DNA of 64,000 bases from contig WQZN01000002.1 of NCBI GenBank assembly GCA_009780695.1, positions 124,001-188,000 on the forward strand, written 5' to 3'. The notes under the pieces were generated by a model. That model saw nothing but the letters and a program-made list of their open reading frames with translations. It did not search any database and was not told the origin of the DNA. The translations under genes were made by a program, and so were the position numbers. Below, piece by piece: positions 18,660 through 27,138 of this stretch. Numbering within the stretch: position 1 is the first letter of the stretch; every line of letters starts with the position of its first letter. The DNA is from Microbacteriaceae bacterium (GTDB lineage Bacteria > Actinomycetota > Actinomycetes > Actinomycetales > Microbacteriaceae).

Positions 18660-20228
18660 TCATGTGCCGGCCCCCTCTGCGGCCAGCTGAGTCTGGATGC
18701 CGGATTTGGCGAGGAGCCTGACGGGTGGTCTGCCGGGCCAGTGCAGCAGGTATTCGCCGCGGTTGCGTCGGATCGCGGCACCGTGGTCGTGGATGAGTTT
18801 GTGGTGTCTGCGGCAGAGGAGGATGCCGTCCCGCACTTCTGAGGTGCGATGGGATGGGTGCTGCGCCCAGGGGTTGATGTGGTGGGCTTCGCAGTCTTCG
18901 GGCGGGCGGTTGCAGCCGGGGTACATGCAGCCGCCGTCGCGGACGGTCATGGCTTTTCGTTGCCTGCCGGTGAAGTAGCGCTGGTCTTTGCCGACGTCGA
19001 TGGCCTGCCCGGTCTCGTCGAAGAGGATCGGCGTGAACCCGCCGGTGCAGATCATGCGGAGGGCGTCGACGGCGGTGATCGGTTCGTCGCGGCCGCTGAG
19101 GAACGCGATGCCGGGCTCGCCGGCGACGGCCTTGCGGAGTTCCTCGCTCGTGACGGCCACCATGACCTGGGGTTCGCGGGTCTTGAACACCTGGCCGTTG
19201 TCGCAGTTCACGGCGCGGTCGACGAGCTCGATGAGGGTGTCGACCTGGAGCTGCTCGTTGGTTCTCGGGTCGGCTTCGAGGTCTGAGGCTGCGGCGATGT
19301 CGTCTGCTGCGGTGAAGCGGGGCCCGCCGAAGCGAGGCGAGAGGAGGCGCTTGATGGGGCCGTAGAGGCGGGCATCGGATTCCGGGTCGAGTTCGAGGTC
19401 GTAGTGGACCATGCCGGATGCGCGGACGAAGCGGCGAAGCGATCTCTGCTCGTAGCGTTGCTGGGCTTCGGCGGCGGCCGCGACGGTGTCGAGGCAGGCG
19501 CGCAGGCGCCGTGCGGCGCGGGCGAGGTCTTCAGGGCACCAGTGCGCGGCCCAGGTGTCGGCGATGAGGTCGAGGGCGCCGCTTCGCCAGGCGTCTTCCA
19601 GCTCGGTGCTGCGTGGGGTGCCGAGGCCGCGGCGCAGGGCGTCGGCTTGCGAGGCCGACAGCCAGCCGCAGCGCAGCGCCACCGCCACGGGCGCGTCCCA
19701 CGGGCCGGGCAGGGCGCGCAGGAACGCGATCGAGGGCTCCGTTGGGATGGAAGCGCCCCCAGGCATGCCGGACCGACCGATGGCGCTGTCGGGTGCGCCG
19801 CTATCGCCGTCGATCTCGCTGGCCCGGTTCGTGCCGGAGCCGACTCCGTCGCCGGCAACGCCTGTGCCGACCAACGGCCCGGGCATCAGTGCGGTCAGCT
19901 GCTCGCCGGCCTCGCGCAACGCGCCTTCGCGCACCAGCCGCGCGGCCTCGTCGCGCGGGCCGCCGAGTGCGTCCTGGATGAACCCGATGCCGTCCTTGAA
20001 GCCGTTGCGCTGCGCGAGCCCCGCCGTGCCGAGAGCCCTCTCGGACTTGCGCTGGATGTCTGCCGCCAGCAGTGAGATCGGCTCACAGATCGCGGTGCGG
20101 ATGCTGCCCAGCACCCGCAACGCCTCGGCTTCCTCCGTCGCCGACAGTGAGGTCAGCTCGCCCGCAGCGGGGATCGAACTGGCGACCGAACCGGCCAGTT
20201 CCCGCAATTGTTCGAGCACCGAAGGCAT
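18660..20228 (-). CDS. DUF222 / HNH endonuclease-domain protein
   Basis: A 522-residue protein of a type found in many copies in actinobacterial genomes. The N-terminal two thirds are a DUF222 helical domain. The C-terminus carries a zinc-type HNH nuclease domain: the CMYPGCNRPPEDCEAHHINP motif near residue 430 and LLCRRHHKLIHDHG near 475, with metal-binding Cys and His intact. A low-complexity Gly/Ser insert sits at about residues 115-165. The role is unproven; these proteins are suspected mobile or repeat-derived nucleases. The ATG lies 6 nt after TATATT, so it is probably leaderless, and the upstream 80 bp are unusually AT-rich. Confidence 0.85.
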   Translation of the reverse strand: MPSVLEQLRELAGSVASSIPAAGELTSLSATEEAEALRVLGSIRTAICEPISLLAADIQRKSERALGTAGLAQRNGFKDGIGFIQDALGGPRDEAARLVREGALREAGEQLTALMPGPLVGTGVAGDGVGSGTNRASEIDGDSGAPDSAIGRSGMPGGASIPTEPSIAFLRALPGPWDAPVAVALRCGWLSASQADALRRGLGTPRSTELEDAWRSGALDLIADTWAAHWCPEDLARAARRLRACLDTVAAAAEAQQRYEQRSLRRFVRASGMVHYDLELDPESDARLYGPIKRLLSPRFGGPRFTAADDIAAASDLEADPRTNEQLQVDTLIELVDRAVNCDNGQVFKTREPQVMVAVTSEELRKAVAGEPGIAFLSGRDEPITAVDALRMICTGGFTPILFDETGQAIDVGKDQRYFTGRQRKAMTVRDGGCMYPGCNRPPEDCEAHHINPWAQHPSHRTSEVRDGILLCRRHHKLIHDHGAAIRRNRGEYLLHWPGRPPVRLLAKSGIQTQLAAEGAGT

Positions 20229-20234
20229 AGAACA

Positions 20235-20240
20235 AATATA
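20235..20240 (-). promoter_or_regulatory. -10 element of the DUF222/HNH gene (leaderless start)
   Basis: TATATT on the minus strand, 6 nt before the ATG at 20228, so transcription should begin at or next to the start codon. The flanking region to about 20310 is strikingly AT-rich for this genome. Confidence 0.55.
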
Positions 20241-20329
20241 CGATTAACAAAGGAGAATGAGAATATAGAAATAGGAATATGTGTACAACTCGCGAAAGAT
20301 GACGTCTGTGCTGTGGAAGATACGCAGCG

Positions 20330-20350
20330 CCAGCCAGCCAGCCAGCCAGC
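20330..20350. repeat. CCAG tetranucleotide tandem repeat
   Basis: Five consecutive CCAG units in the gap between the HNH gene and the acyl-CoA dehydrogenase 3' end. This is a short simple-sequence repeat of the kind prone to slippage. It lies outside any gene, so no phase-variable product is expected. Confidence 0.7.
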
Positions 20351-20356
20351 CCCGCC

Positions 20357-21514
20357 TCACAACCCCATCGACCGCGCGATCAGCATGAGCTGCACCTCCG
20401 AGGTGCCCTCGCCGATCTCGAGGATCTTCGAGTCCCGATAGTGCCGTGCGACCGAGTATTCGTTCATGAACCCGTTGCCGCCGAAGATCTGCGTGGCATC
20501 CCGCGCATTGTCCATCGCGGCCTCGCTCGCGACCAGCTTGGCGATCGACGCCTCGGTCTTGAACGGCTTGTCGGCGAGCATGAGCGCGGCGGCGCGGTAG
20601 TAGGCCTGCCGGGCGACGTGGGCGCGGGCCTGCATGCGCGCGATCTTGAACGCGATCGCCTGGTACGAGCCGATCGCCTGCCCGAACGCCGTGCGCGTCT
20701 GCGCGTAGCGGATGCTCTCATCGACGCACCCCTGCGCGGCGCCGGTCGCGAGCGCCGCGATCGCGATGCGCCCCTCGTCGAGGATGCGCAGGAAGTTGGC
20801 GTAGCCGCGCCCCCGCTCGCCGAGCAGGTGAGACCGCGGCACGCGCAGATCCGTGAAGGCGAGGCCGTGGGTGTCGGACGCGTTCCAGCCCACCTTGCTG
20901 TACGGCGGCGAGACGGTGAGCCCGGGCGTGCCGGCCGGCACGAGGATCGTCGAGATCTCCTTCCCGTCCTCGCCCCGGCCCGTGACGGCCGTGATCGTGA
21001 TCAGACGGGTGAGGGATGTCCCCGAATTGGTGATGAACTGCTTGCTGCCGTTGACGACCCACTCGTCGCCGTCCTCGCGCGCGGTGGTGCGCGTGCCGGC
21101 GGCATCGCTGCCGGCATCCGGCTCGGTCAGCCCGAACGCGCCGAGCGCCTCGCCCGTCGTGAGCTGCGGCAGCCACTCGGCGCGCTGCGCGTCGGTGCCG
21201 AAGCGGTACACCGGCATCGCGCCCAGCGAGACGCCGGCCTCGAGCGTGATGGCGATGCTCTGGTCGACCGCGGCGAGCTCTTCGACGGCGAGGCAGAGCC
21301 CGAAGTAGTCGCCGCCCGCGCCGCCGTACTCCTCGGGGAACGGCAGGCCGAACAGCCCGAGCGCGCCCATCTCGGCGACGACCTCGTAGGGGAAGCTGTG
21401 CTCTTCGTCGTGCCGCGCCGCGACCGGGGCGACGACCTGCCGAGCGAAGTCGCGGACGGTCTCGCGCAGCAGGCGGTACTCGTCCGGCAGCTCGGACTGC
21501 AGCGGTTCAGGCAT
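20357..21514 (-). CDS. acyl-CoA dehydrogenase, probably isovaleryl-CoA type
   Basis: An FAD enzyme of 385 residues that oxidises a short branched acyl-CoA, probably isovaleryl-CoA given its neighbours. It shows FGLTEPDAGSDAAG (about residue 125), the QIFGGNGFMNEYSVAR helix and the EIGEGTSEVQ end. The start is ATG 21514, with a GGAG site upstream; a longer frame to 21694 is only out-of-frame overlap with the lyase gene. It overlaps the lyase 3' end by 8 nt and is the last gene of the leftward carboxylase operon. Confidence 0.87.
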   Translation of the reverse strand: MPEPLQSELPDEYRLLRETVRDFARQVVAPVAARHDEEHSFPYEVVAEMGALGLFGLPFPEEYGGAGGDYFGLCLAVEELAAVDQSIAITLEAGVSLGAMPVYRFGTDAQRAEWLPQLTTGEALGAFGLTEPDAGSDAAGTRTTAREDGDEWVVNGSKQFITNSGTSLTRLITITAVTGRGEDGKEISTILVPAGTPGLTVSPPYSKVGWNASDTHGLAFTDLRVPRSHLLGERGRGYANFLRILDEGRIAIAALATGAAQGCVDESIRYAQTRTAFGQAIGSYQAIAFKIARMQARAHVARQAYYRAAALMLADKPFKTEASIAKLVASEAAMDNARDATQIFGGNGFMNEYSVARHYRDSKILEIGEGTSEVQLMLIARSMGL

Positions 21515-22373
21515 CCTCGTTCTCCTCCGTCCCAACCGGCGCGTCGGCGCGCCGCACCAGCTCGCGCGCCTGTCGCAGCAGCGGCTCGTCGACCATCCGG
21601 CCGTCGACGGCGAACACGCCGCCGCCCGCCGCCTCGGCCGCGCGCAGCACCGCGCGCGCCCAGGCGAGCGTCTCGGGCGACGGCGCGAAGGCACGCCGTA
21701 CGACCGCGACCTGGCGCGGGTGGATGCACAGTGTGCCGGCGAAGCCCGACGCGGCAGCGTCCTCGGCCTCGGCCGCGAGCCCTGCCTCGTCGGCGAGGTC
21801 GAGGTGCACGGCGTCGAACGCGGGCTTGCCGGCCGCGCCCGCGGCGAGCAGCACGCGGGCGCGGGCCGCGCGCGCGACGTCGCGATAGCCGCCGTCGGGG
21901 GAGCGGCTGGATGTCCCGCCGAGCGACGCCACGAGATCTTCGGCCCCCCAAGCCAGGCCCAGCACGGCCGGGTGCGCCGACAGTTGCTCGGCGACGGCCA
22001 CCCCGCGCGCGGTCTCGCACAGCGCGATCACTCTGCGGCCGTTGACCCCACTGACGTCAGCGAGCCGGTCGACCTCCGCCGCCGACTCCGCCTTCGCGAG
22101 CATCACCAGCCGGAACGGCGTCGCGCGCACCGCCTCGAGGTCGGCGGCCTGCAGCCCGCTCGCGGCGGGGTTCACCCGCACGATCGTGCGCGCGGGGTCG
22201 AGCACCCCGGCGGCGGCCCGCAGCGCCGCCCGCGCGGCATCCTTCGCCCCGAACCCCACCGCGTCCTCGAGATCGACGATCACGGCATCGGCCGCCGCGG
22301 CCGCCTTGGCATACCGATCGGGCCGGTCGCCCGGGCAGAACAGCAGAGCGGGCCCGAGGCCCCCGGCGATCAT
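21507..22373 (-). CDS. CitE-like CoA-ester lyase (HpcH/HpaI superfamily)
   Basis: A 288-residue TIM-barrel lyase cleaving a hydroxyacyl-CoA. Family marks are LFCPGDRPDRY (residue 11), VIVDLEDAVGFGAKDAAR (31), a catalytic-site LCETARG and GTLCIHPRQV near 225. In Mycobacterium tuberculosis the gene in the same position (Rv2498c) has been reported as a beta-hydroxyacyl-CoA lyase used in leucine and itaconate breakdown, so a 3-hydroxy-3-methylglutaryl-CoA or citramalyl-CoA lyase role is inferred. The ATG overlaps the MaoC stop (ATGA). It is not a citrate-lyase subunit: no citF or citD lies nearby. Confidence 0.82.
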   Translation of the reverse strand: MIAGGLGPALLFCPGDRPDRYAKAAAAADAVIVDLEDAVGFGAKDAARAALRAAAGVLDPARTIVRVNPAASGLQAADLEAVRATPFRLVMLAKAESAAEVDRLADVSGVNGRRVIALCETARGVAVAEQLSAHPAVLGLAWGAEDLVASLGGTSSRSPDGGYRDVARAARARVLLAAGAAGKPAFDAVHLDLADEAGLAAEAEDAAASGFAGTLCIHPRQVAVVRRAFAPSPETLAWARAVLRAAEAAGGGVFAVDGRMVDEPLLRQARELVRRADAPVGTEENEDA

Positions 22374-22855
22374 GAGACCCCGCCCGGCAGACACTGCATC
22401 AGCACCGCGCGCACCGCCACCCCGACGACCTCGCCGCGCTGGTTGAGCCCGGTGTGCTCGAGCTCGACGACACCTTGCCCGGGCCGGCTCGCCGACAACC
22501 GCTTCGATCGCACGCGCGTCTCGCACAGCAGGGTGTCGCCCGCGCGCACGGGGTGTGGGAACCGCACCTCGCTGAAGCCGAGGTTCGCCACGATCGTGCC
22601 CTGCGTGAGCTGCGCGACCGACAACCCGACCATCGTCGAGAGCGTGAACATGCTGTTCACGAGCCGCTCGCCAAACTCCGTCTCGGCGGCCCACGCGGCG
22701 TCGAGATGCAGCGCCTGCGTGTTCATCGTGAGGGTCGTGAACAGCACGTTGTCGGCTTCGGTCACCGTGCGCCCGGGGCGGTGCGCATAGACGACGCCCT
22801 CCTCGAGCTCGTCGTAGTACAGCCCGCGCTGCACGACGCGCCTCTCCTCGCTCAT
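22370..22855 (-). CDS. MaoC-family (R)-specific enoyl-CoA hydratase
   Basis: A 161-residue hot-dog-fold hydratase. The segment [14 protein letters not shown] near residue 43 carries the Asn/His environment of the MaoC active site, followed by [12 protein letters not shown]. Between the carboxylase and the lyase it probably hydrates 3-methylglutaconyl-CoA to a form used by the CitE-like lyase (inference from order and from the Mycobacterium Rv2499c neighbour). Both ends overlap the flanking genes by 4 nt, so the operon is tightly coupled. Confidence 0.83.
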   Translation of the reverse strand: MSEERRVVQRGLYYDELEEGVVYAHRPGRTVTEADNVLFTTLTMNTQALHLDAAWAAETEFGERLVNSMFTLSTMVGLSVAQLTQGTIVANLGFSEVRFPHPVRAGDTLLCETRVRSKRLSASRPGQGVVELEHTGLNQRGEVVGVAVRAVLMQCLPGGVS

Positions 22856-24834
22856 GTCGCTCCCTCCACCACGGCGACGACCTCACCGGCGCGCACCTGC
22901 GCCCCGCGCTCCACGTTGAGTGCGACGCGCCCCGCCCGCGGCGCCCGCAGGACGTGCTCCATCTTCATCGCCTCGACGACGGCGACCGCGTCGCCCTCGG
23001 CGACCTCCGCGCCGTCGACGACTGACAGCACGGTGACCGTGCCCGGCATGGGGGAGCGGAGCTCGGGGGATGCCTCGGCCGAGGCATCCGCCCGGTCGCC
23101 CCCGGCGCGTTCGCCCACGGCCCACGCCGCCCCGCCCTGCGCGAGCAGCAGCCGCGCGCCGTCGCGCGCGAACACCCACTCGGCGACCGCCTCGCCGACG
23201 CGGACGCGCGCACGCGCGCCCTCGAGCTCGACGGATGCCTCGAGCTCCGCCCCTGCGTCGACCGCCACAGTCCAGCCGTCCGCGCCCTCGCGCACCGCGA
23301 CGACGGCGCTGTGGCCGTCCGCGTCGAGCGCGTACCGGCTCGGGGCGGCTCGTCCCAGCCGCCAGCCGTCGCGCCGCGCCCAGCCGACGGCAACGGCGGC
23401 ACCGCCCCCGGCCTCGAGCGCGTGCAGCACGAGCGCGGCCGCCGCCATCACCCCGTCGTCGGCCGCGCGGAACCGCAGCGTGTCGAGCCGCCGCTCGATG
23501 AGCCCTGTGTCGAGCCGCCCGGCGCGCACGTCGGCGTCGTCGAGCAGCAGTCGCAGGAACTCGGTGTTGTTCGGCACGCCGAGCGAGGAGAATCCGCCGA
23601 GCGCCGCCCGCAGCCGGCCGATCGCGCCGGTGCGGTCCGGCGCCCACGCGACGACCTTGGCGAGCATCGGGTCGTAGTCGGCCGTCACCTCGACCCCGGG
23701 CGCGAGCGCGCTGTCGACGCGGATGCCGGAGCCCGCCGGCTCGGCGAGCTCGAGCACCCGGCCGCCGGTCGGCAGGAAGCCGCGCTGCGGGTCCTCGGCA
23801 TACACGCGCGCCTCGATCGCATGGCCGTCGAGAAGGACATCCGCCTGCGCGAAGCCGAGCGGCTCGCCCGCCGCCACCCGCAGCTGCTGCTCGACGAGAT
23901 CGAGCCCGGTCACGAGCTCCGTCACGGGGTGCTCGACCTGCAGCCGCGTGTTCATCTCCATGAAGAAGAACTCGCCCGGTGCGTCCGCCGACACGATGAA
24001 CTCGACCGTGCCCGCCCCGACGTAGCCGACGCTGCGCGCCGTCTCGACCGCGGCCTGCCCGATGCGCTCGCGCGTCGCGGTGTCGAGCAGCGGCGACGGC
24101 GCCTCTTCGACGACCTTCTGGTGCCGGCGCTGCAGCGAGCACTCGCGCTCGCCGAGGTGCACCGTCGTGCCGTGCGCATCGGCGAGCACCTGCACCTCGA
24201 TGTGCCGCGGGGTGTGCACGTAGCGCTCGAGGAACAGCGTGTCGTCGCCGAACGAGGCGGATGCCTCGCGTCGCGCCGCGGCGAGGGCATCCGCCAGCCC
24301 GTCCGCGCTCTCGACGACGTGCATGCCCTTGCCGCCCCCGCCCGCCGACGGCTTGATCAGCACAGGGAAGCCGATGCCCGGTGCGGCCGCGATGAGCTGC
24401 GCGTCGCTCAGCCCCGGCTCGGCGAGGCCGGGCACCGTCGGCACGCCGCGAGCCGCGACCCGCTGCTTCGCCCGGATCTTGTCGCCCATCACCTCGAGCG
24501 CCTCGACACCGGGGCCGATGAACACGATGCCCGCGGCGGCGCACGCCCGCGCGAGCCCCGCGTTCTCGGCGAGGAAGCCGTAGCCCGGGTGGATCGCCTG
24601 CGCCCCCTGCGCGACCGCGGCGGCGACGATGCGCTCGATCGACAGGTAGCTGTCGGCGGCGCGCGCGGGTCCGATGCGCACCGCGACATCGGCCTCGCGG
24701 ACATGCCGCGCCGAGGCATCCGCATCGCTGAACACCGCGATCGAGCGGATGCCGAGCGAGCGCAGCGTGCGGATGACGCGGCACGCGATCTCGCCCCGGT
24801 TGGCGACCAGCACGCTCTCGAACATCGCGCTCAC
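22852..24834 (-). CDS. accA1: acyl-CoA carboxylase alpha subunit (biotin carboxylase-BCCP), probably 3-methylcrotonyl-CoA type
   Basis: Carboxylates biotin with bicarbonate and ATP. The 660 residues run: biotin carboxylase N-terminal domain ([15 protein letters not shown]), ATP-grasp ([11 protein letters not shown] near 160; [14 protein letters not shown] near 290), C-terminal domain, linker, and biotinyl domain with biotin Lys624 in VEAMKMEH. The GTG at 24834 overlaps the beta-subunit stop (GTGA); ATG 24825 is a close alternative. The size and the presence of BCCP on the same chain match AccA1/MCC alpha rather than the acetyl-CoA enzyme. Confidence 0.9.
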   Translation of the reverse strand: MSAMFESVLVANRGEIACRVIRTLRSLGIRSIAVFSDADASARHVREADVAVRIGPARAADSYLSIERIVAAAVAQGAQAIHPGYGFLAENAGLARACAAAGIVFIGPGVEALEVMGDKIRAKQRVAARGVPTVPGLAEPGLSDAQLIAAAPGIGFPVLIKPSAGGGGKGMHVVESADGLADALAAARREASASFGDDTLFLERYVHTPRHIEVQVLADAHGTTVHLGERECSLQRRHQKVVEEAPSPLLDTATRERIGQAAVETARSVGYVGAGTVEFIVSADAPGEFFFMEMNTRLQVEHPVTELVTGLDLVEQQLRVAAGEPLGFAQADVLLDGHAIEARVYAEDPQRGFLPTGGRVLELAEPAGSGIRVDSALAPGVEVTADYDPMLAKVVAWAPDRTGAIGRLRAALGGFSSLGVPNNTEFLRLLLDDADVRAGRLDTGLIERRLDTLRFRAADDGVMAAAALVLHALEAGGGAAVAVGWARRDGWRLGRAAPSRYALDADGHSAVVAVREGADGWTVAVDAGAELEASVELEGARARVRVGEAVAEWVFARDGARLLLAQGGAAWAVGERAGGDRADASAEASPELRSPMPGTVTVLSVVDGAEVAEGDAVAVVEAMKMEHVLRAPRAGRVALNVERGAQVRAGEVVAVVEGAT

Positions 24835-26438
24835 ATCCGGAAGACGCCGTAGGCGACGTCGTCGAGCGGGGCGTGCGCGCACACCTCGAGCGCGAGCCCG
24901 ACGACGGTGCGCGTCTGCGCGGGGTCGATCACGCCGTCGTCCCACAGCCGCGCGGTCGAGTAGTAGGGACTGCCCTGCTCGTCGTACTGCGCGATCAGCG
25001 GGGCGCGGAACGCGGCCTCCTCATCGGCCGACCACGCCTCGCCGCGCGCCTCGAGCTGGTCGCGCCGCACGGTCGACAGCACGGACGCCGCCTGCGGCCC
25101 GCCCATCACCGAGATGCGCGCGCCCGGCCACATCCACAGGAAGCGCGGCGCGTATGCGCGCCCCGCCATCGAGTAGTTCCCCGCGCCGAACGACCCGCCG
25201 ATCACGACCGTGAGCTTCGGCACGCGCGCGCAAGCGACGGCCGTGACCATCTTGGCGCCGTGCTTGGCGATGCCGGACGCCTCGTATTCCCGCCCCACCA
25301 TGAACCCCGTGATGTTCTGCAGGAACAGCAGCGGCACCCGCCGCCGGTCGCACAGCTCGATGAAGTGCGCGCCCTTGAGCGCCGACTCGCCGAACAGCAC
25401 GCCGTTGTTCGCGACGATGCCGACGGGGTGGCCGTGGATGCGTGCGAAGCCCGTCACGAGCGTCGTGCCGTACTCGCGCTTGAACTCGTGGAAGCGGCTG
25501 CCGTCGACGAGGCGCGCGATCACCTCGCGCACGTCGTACGAGGCCTGCAGGCTCGTGGGGACGACGCCGTAGAGCTCGGATGCCGGGAACGCCGGCTCCT
25601 CGGAATCCTCGACCTCCCACGCCCGCTCGGCGGCCGGGGGAAGGGTCGCGACGATGTCGCGCACGATGCGCAGCGCGTCGTCGTCATCGGCGGCGAGGTG
25701 GTCGACGACGCCCGAGAGCCGTGCGTGGGTCAGGCCGCCGCCGAGGTCCTCCGCGCTCACGACCTCGCCCGTCGCGGCCTTCACGAGCGGTGGGCCGCCG
25801 AGGAAGATCGTGCCCTGGCCGCGCACGATCACGGTCTCGTCGCTCATCGCGGGCACGTAGGCGCCGCCCGCCGTGCTCGAGCCCATGACGGCGGAGATCT
25901 GCGGGATGCCGTCGCGCGACATCCGCGCCTGGTTGTAGAAGATGCGCCCGAAGTGCTCGCGGTCGGGGAAGACCTCGTCCTGCATGGGCAGGAAGGCGCC
26001 GCCCGAGTCGACGAGGTAGACGCAGGGCAGCAGGTTCTCGCGGGCGACCTCCTGCGCGCGCAGGTGCTTCTTCACGGTGAGGGGGAAGTAGGTGCCGCCC
26101 TTCACGGTCGCGTCGTTGGCCACGACCATGACGTGCCGGCCGTGCACGAGCCCGATGCCGGCGACGACGCCGGCGGCAGGCGCCTCGCCGTCGTAGAGCC
26201 CCTCGGCGGCGAGCGGAGCGAGCTCGAGGAACGGGCTGCCGCGGTCGAGCAGGCGGTCGATGCGGTCGCGCGCGAGCAGCTTCCCGCGCTCGACGTGCCG
26301 CGTCCGCGCGGTGTCGGGGCCGCCCTGCGCCGCGCGGTCGAGGCGCGTGCGCAGCTCGTCGACGAGGGCGCGCTGGCCCGCGGCGTTGGCGGCGAACTCG
26401 GCACTGCCGAGGCGCACGGCGCTCTGCAACGGCTCCAT
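24831..26438 (-). CDS. accD1: acyl-CoA carboxylase beta subunit (carboxyltransferase), probably 3-methylcrotonyl-CoA type
   Basis: Transfers carboxyl from biotin to the acyl-CoA. The two crotonase-type halves show [29 protein letters not shown] and, later, [15 protein letters not shown] and [16 protein letters not shown], a pattern typical of methylcrotonyl-CoA carboxyltransferases. The ATG at 26438 is chosen because GGAG lies 6 nt upstream (535 residues); in-frame ATGs at 26450 and 26456 lack a good site. It is the first gene of the leftward leucine-type operon, starting 42 nt from the TetR operator. Confidence 0.88.
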   Translation of the reverse strand: MEPLQSAVRLGSAEFAANAAGQRALVDELRTRLDRAAQGGPDTARTRHVERGKLLARDRIDRLLDRGSPFLELAPLAAEGLYDGEAPAAGVVAGIGLVHGRHVMVVANDATVKGGTYFPLTVKKHLRAQEVARENLLPCVYLVDSGGAFLPMQDEVFPDREHFGRIFYNQARMSRDGIPQISAVMGSSTAGGAYVPAMSDETVIVRGQGTIFLGGPPLVKAATGEVVSAEDLGGGLTHARLSGVVDHLAADDDDALRIVRDIVATLPPAAERAWEVEDSEEPAFPASELYGVVPTSLQASYDVREVIARLVDGSRFHEFKREYGTTLVTGFARIHGHPVGIVANNGVLFGESALKGAHFIELCDRRRVPLLFLQNITGFMVGREYEASGIAKHGAKMVTAVACARVPKLTVVIGGSFGAGNYSMAGRAYAPRFLWMWPGARISVMGGPQAASVLSTVRRDQLEARGEAWSADEEAAFRAPLIAQYDEQGSPYYSTARLWDDGVIDPAQTRTVVGLALEVCAHAPLDDVAYGVFRM

Positions 26439-26479
26439 CGACGTCTCCATTGACATCCGTTTTCGTGGGCTGACAGCAT

Positions 26480-26495
26480 GTTATCGATCGCTAAC
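26480..26495. promoter_or_regulatory. near-palindromic TetR-type operator
   Basis: GTTATCGATCGCTAAC is a 16-bp palindrome with one mismatched pair. It lies in the 70-bp gap between the divergent carboxylase operon and the tetR gene. Its length and location suit control of both by the TetR protein encoded alongside. Confidence 0.65.
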
Positions 26496-26508
26496 TGAGT
26501 TGTCGAGG

Positions 26509-27120
26509 ATGCCCGTGCCAGACCCCCGGATCGAACCGCCCGCCGGCCGCACCTGGCGTTCCACGGCCAAAGCCGAGACGCGGCAGAGGTACCTCGACGC
26601 CGCCAGCCGCCTGTTCGCGGCCCGCGGTTTCCGCGCCGTGTCGATCGACGACCTGGGTGAGGCCGTCGGGGTGAGCGGTCCGGCCCTCTACCGGCACTTC
26701 GCCGGGAAGGACGCGATCCTCGCCGAGATCCTCGTGGGGGTCAGCGAGCGCCTCGTCGAGGGGTTGGGCGCCGCGCGGGCGGCAGGGGGCACGGCACGCG
26801 AGACCCTGCTGCGCCTCATCGCCTTCCACGCCGATTTCGCGACGAGCGAGCCCGACGTCATCCGCCTGCAGGACCGCGAGCTCGCGACCCTGCCCGACGC
26901 GCAGAACCACATCGTGCGCGCGCTGCAGCGCCGTTACCTCGAGGGCTGGGTCGACCTGCTCGCCGAGCTGCGCCCCGAGGCGAGTCGCGCCGAGCTGCGC
27001 GTCACGGTGCAGGCGGTGTTCGGCCTGCTCAACTCGACCGCGCACAGCTCGGCCGTCGACGGCGCGACGGATGTCCGCGGCATCCTCATCGCGGGCGCGT
27101 CGGCCGTGCTGCTCGGCTGA
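26509..27120 (+). CDS. TetR-family regulator of the carboxylase operon
   Basis: A 203-residue repressor. An N-terminal TetR helix-turn-helix (residues about 20-65, with FRAVSIDDLGEAVGVSGPAL and YRHFAGKDAIL) is followed by an all-helical ligand domain. It is divergent from, and 70 bp away from, the carboxylase genes with a palindrome between, so it probably represses both itself and the operon, with an acyl-CoA as inducer (inference; the M. tuberculosis cluster also has a TetR gene nearby). The ATG 26509 is preceded by a weak GAGG directly at the start. Confidence 0.85.
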   Translation: MPVPDPRIEPPAGRTWRSTAKAETRQRYLDAASRLFAARGFRAVSIDDLGEAVGVSGPALYRHFAGKDAILAEILVGVSERLVEGLGAARAAGGTARETLLRLIAFHADFATSEPDVIRLQDRELATLPDAQNHIVRALQRRYLEGWVDLLAELRPEASRAELRVTVQAVFGLLNSTAHSSAVDGATDVRGILIAGASAVLLG

Positions 27121-27138
27121 CCGCCTTCGCGGCCTGCA

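Noticed and set aside
20330..20350. CCAG repeat as a phase-variation switch.
   Set aside because: It lies outside coding sequence and between the 3' end of one gene and the promoter region of another, so slippage would not shift a reading frame.
21507..22373. CitE-like protein as a citrate lyase beta subunit.
   Set aside because: No citD, citF or citC genes nearby; the carboxylase/MaoC context points to acyl-CoA breakdown.
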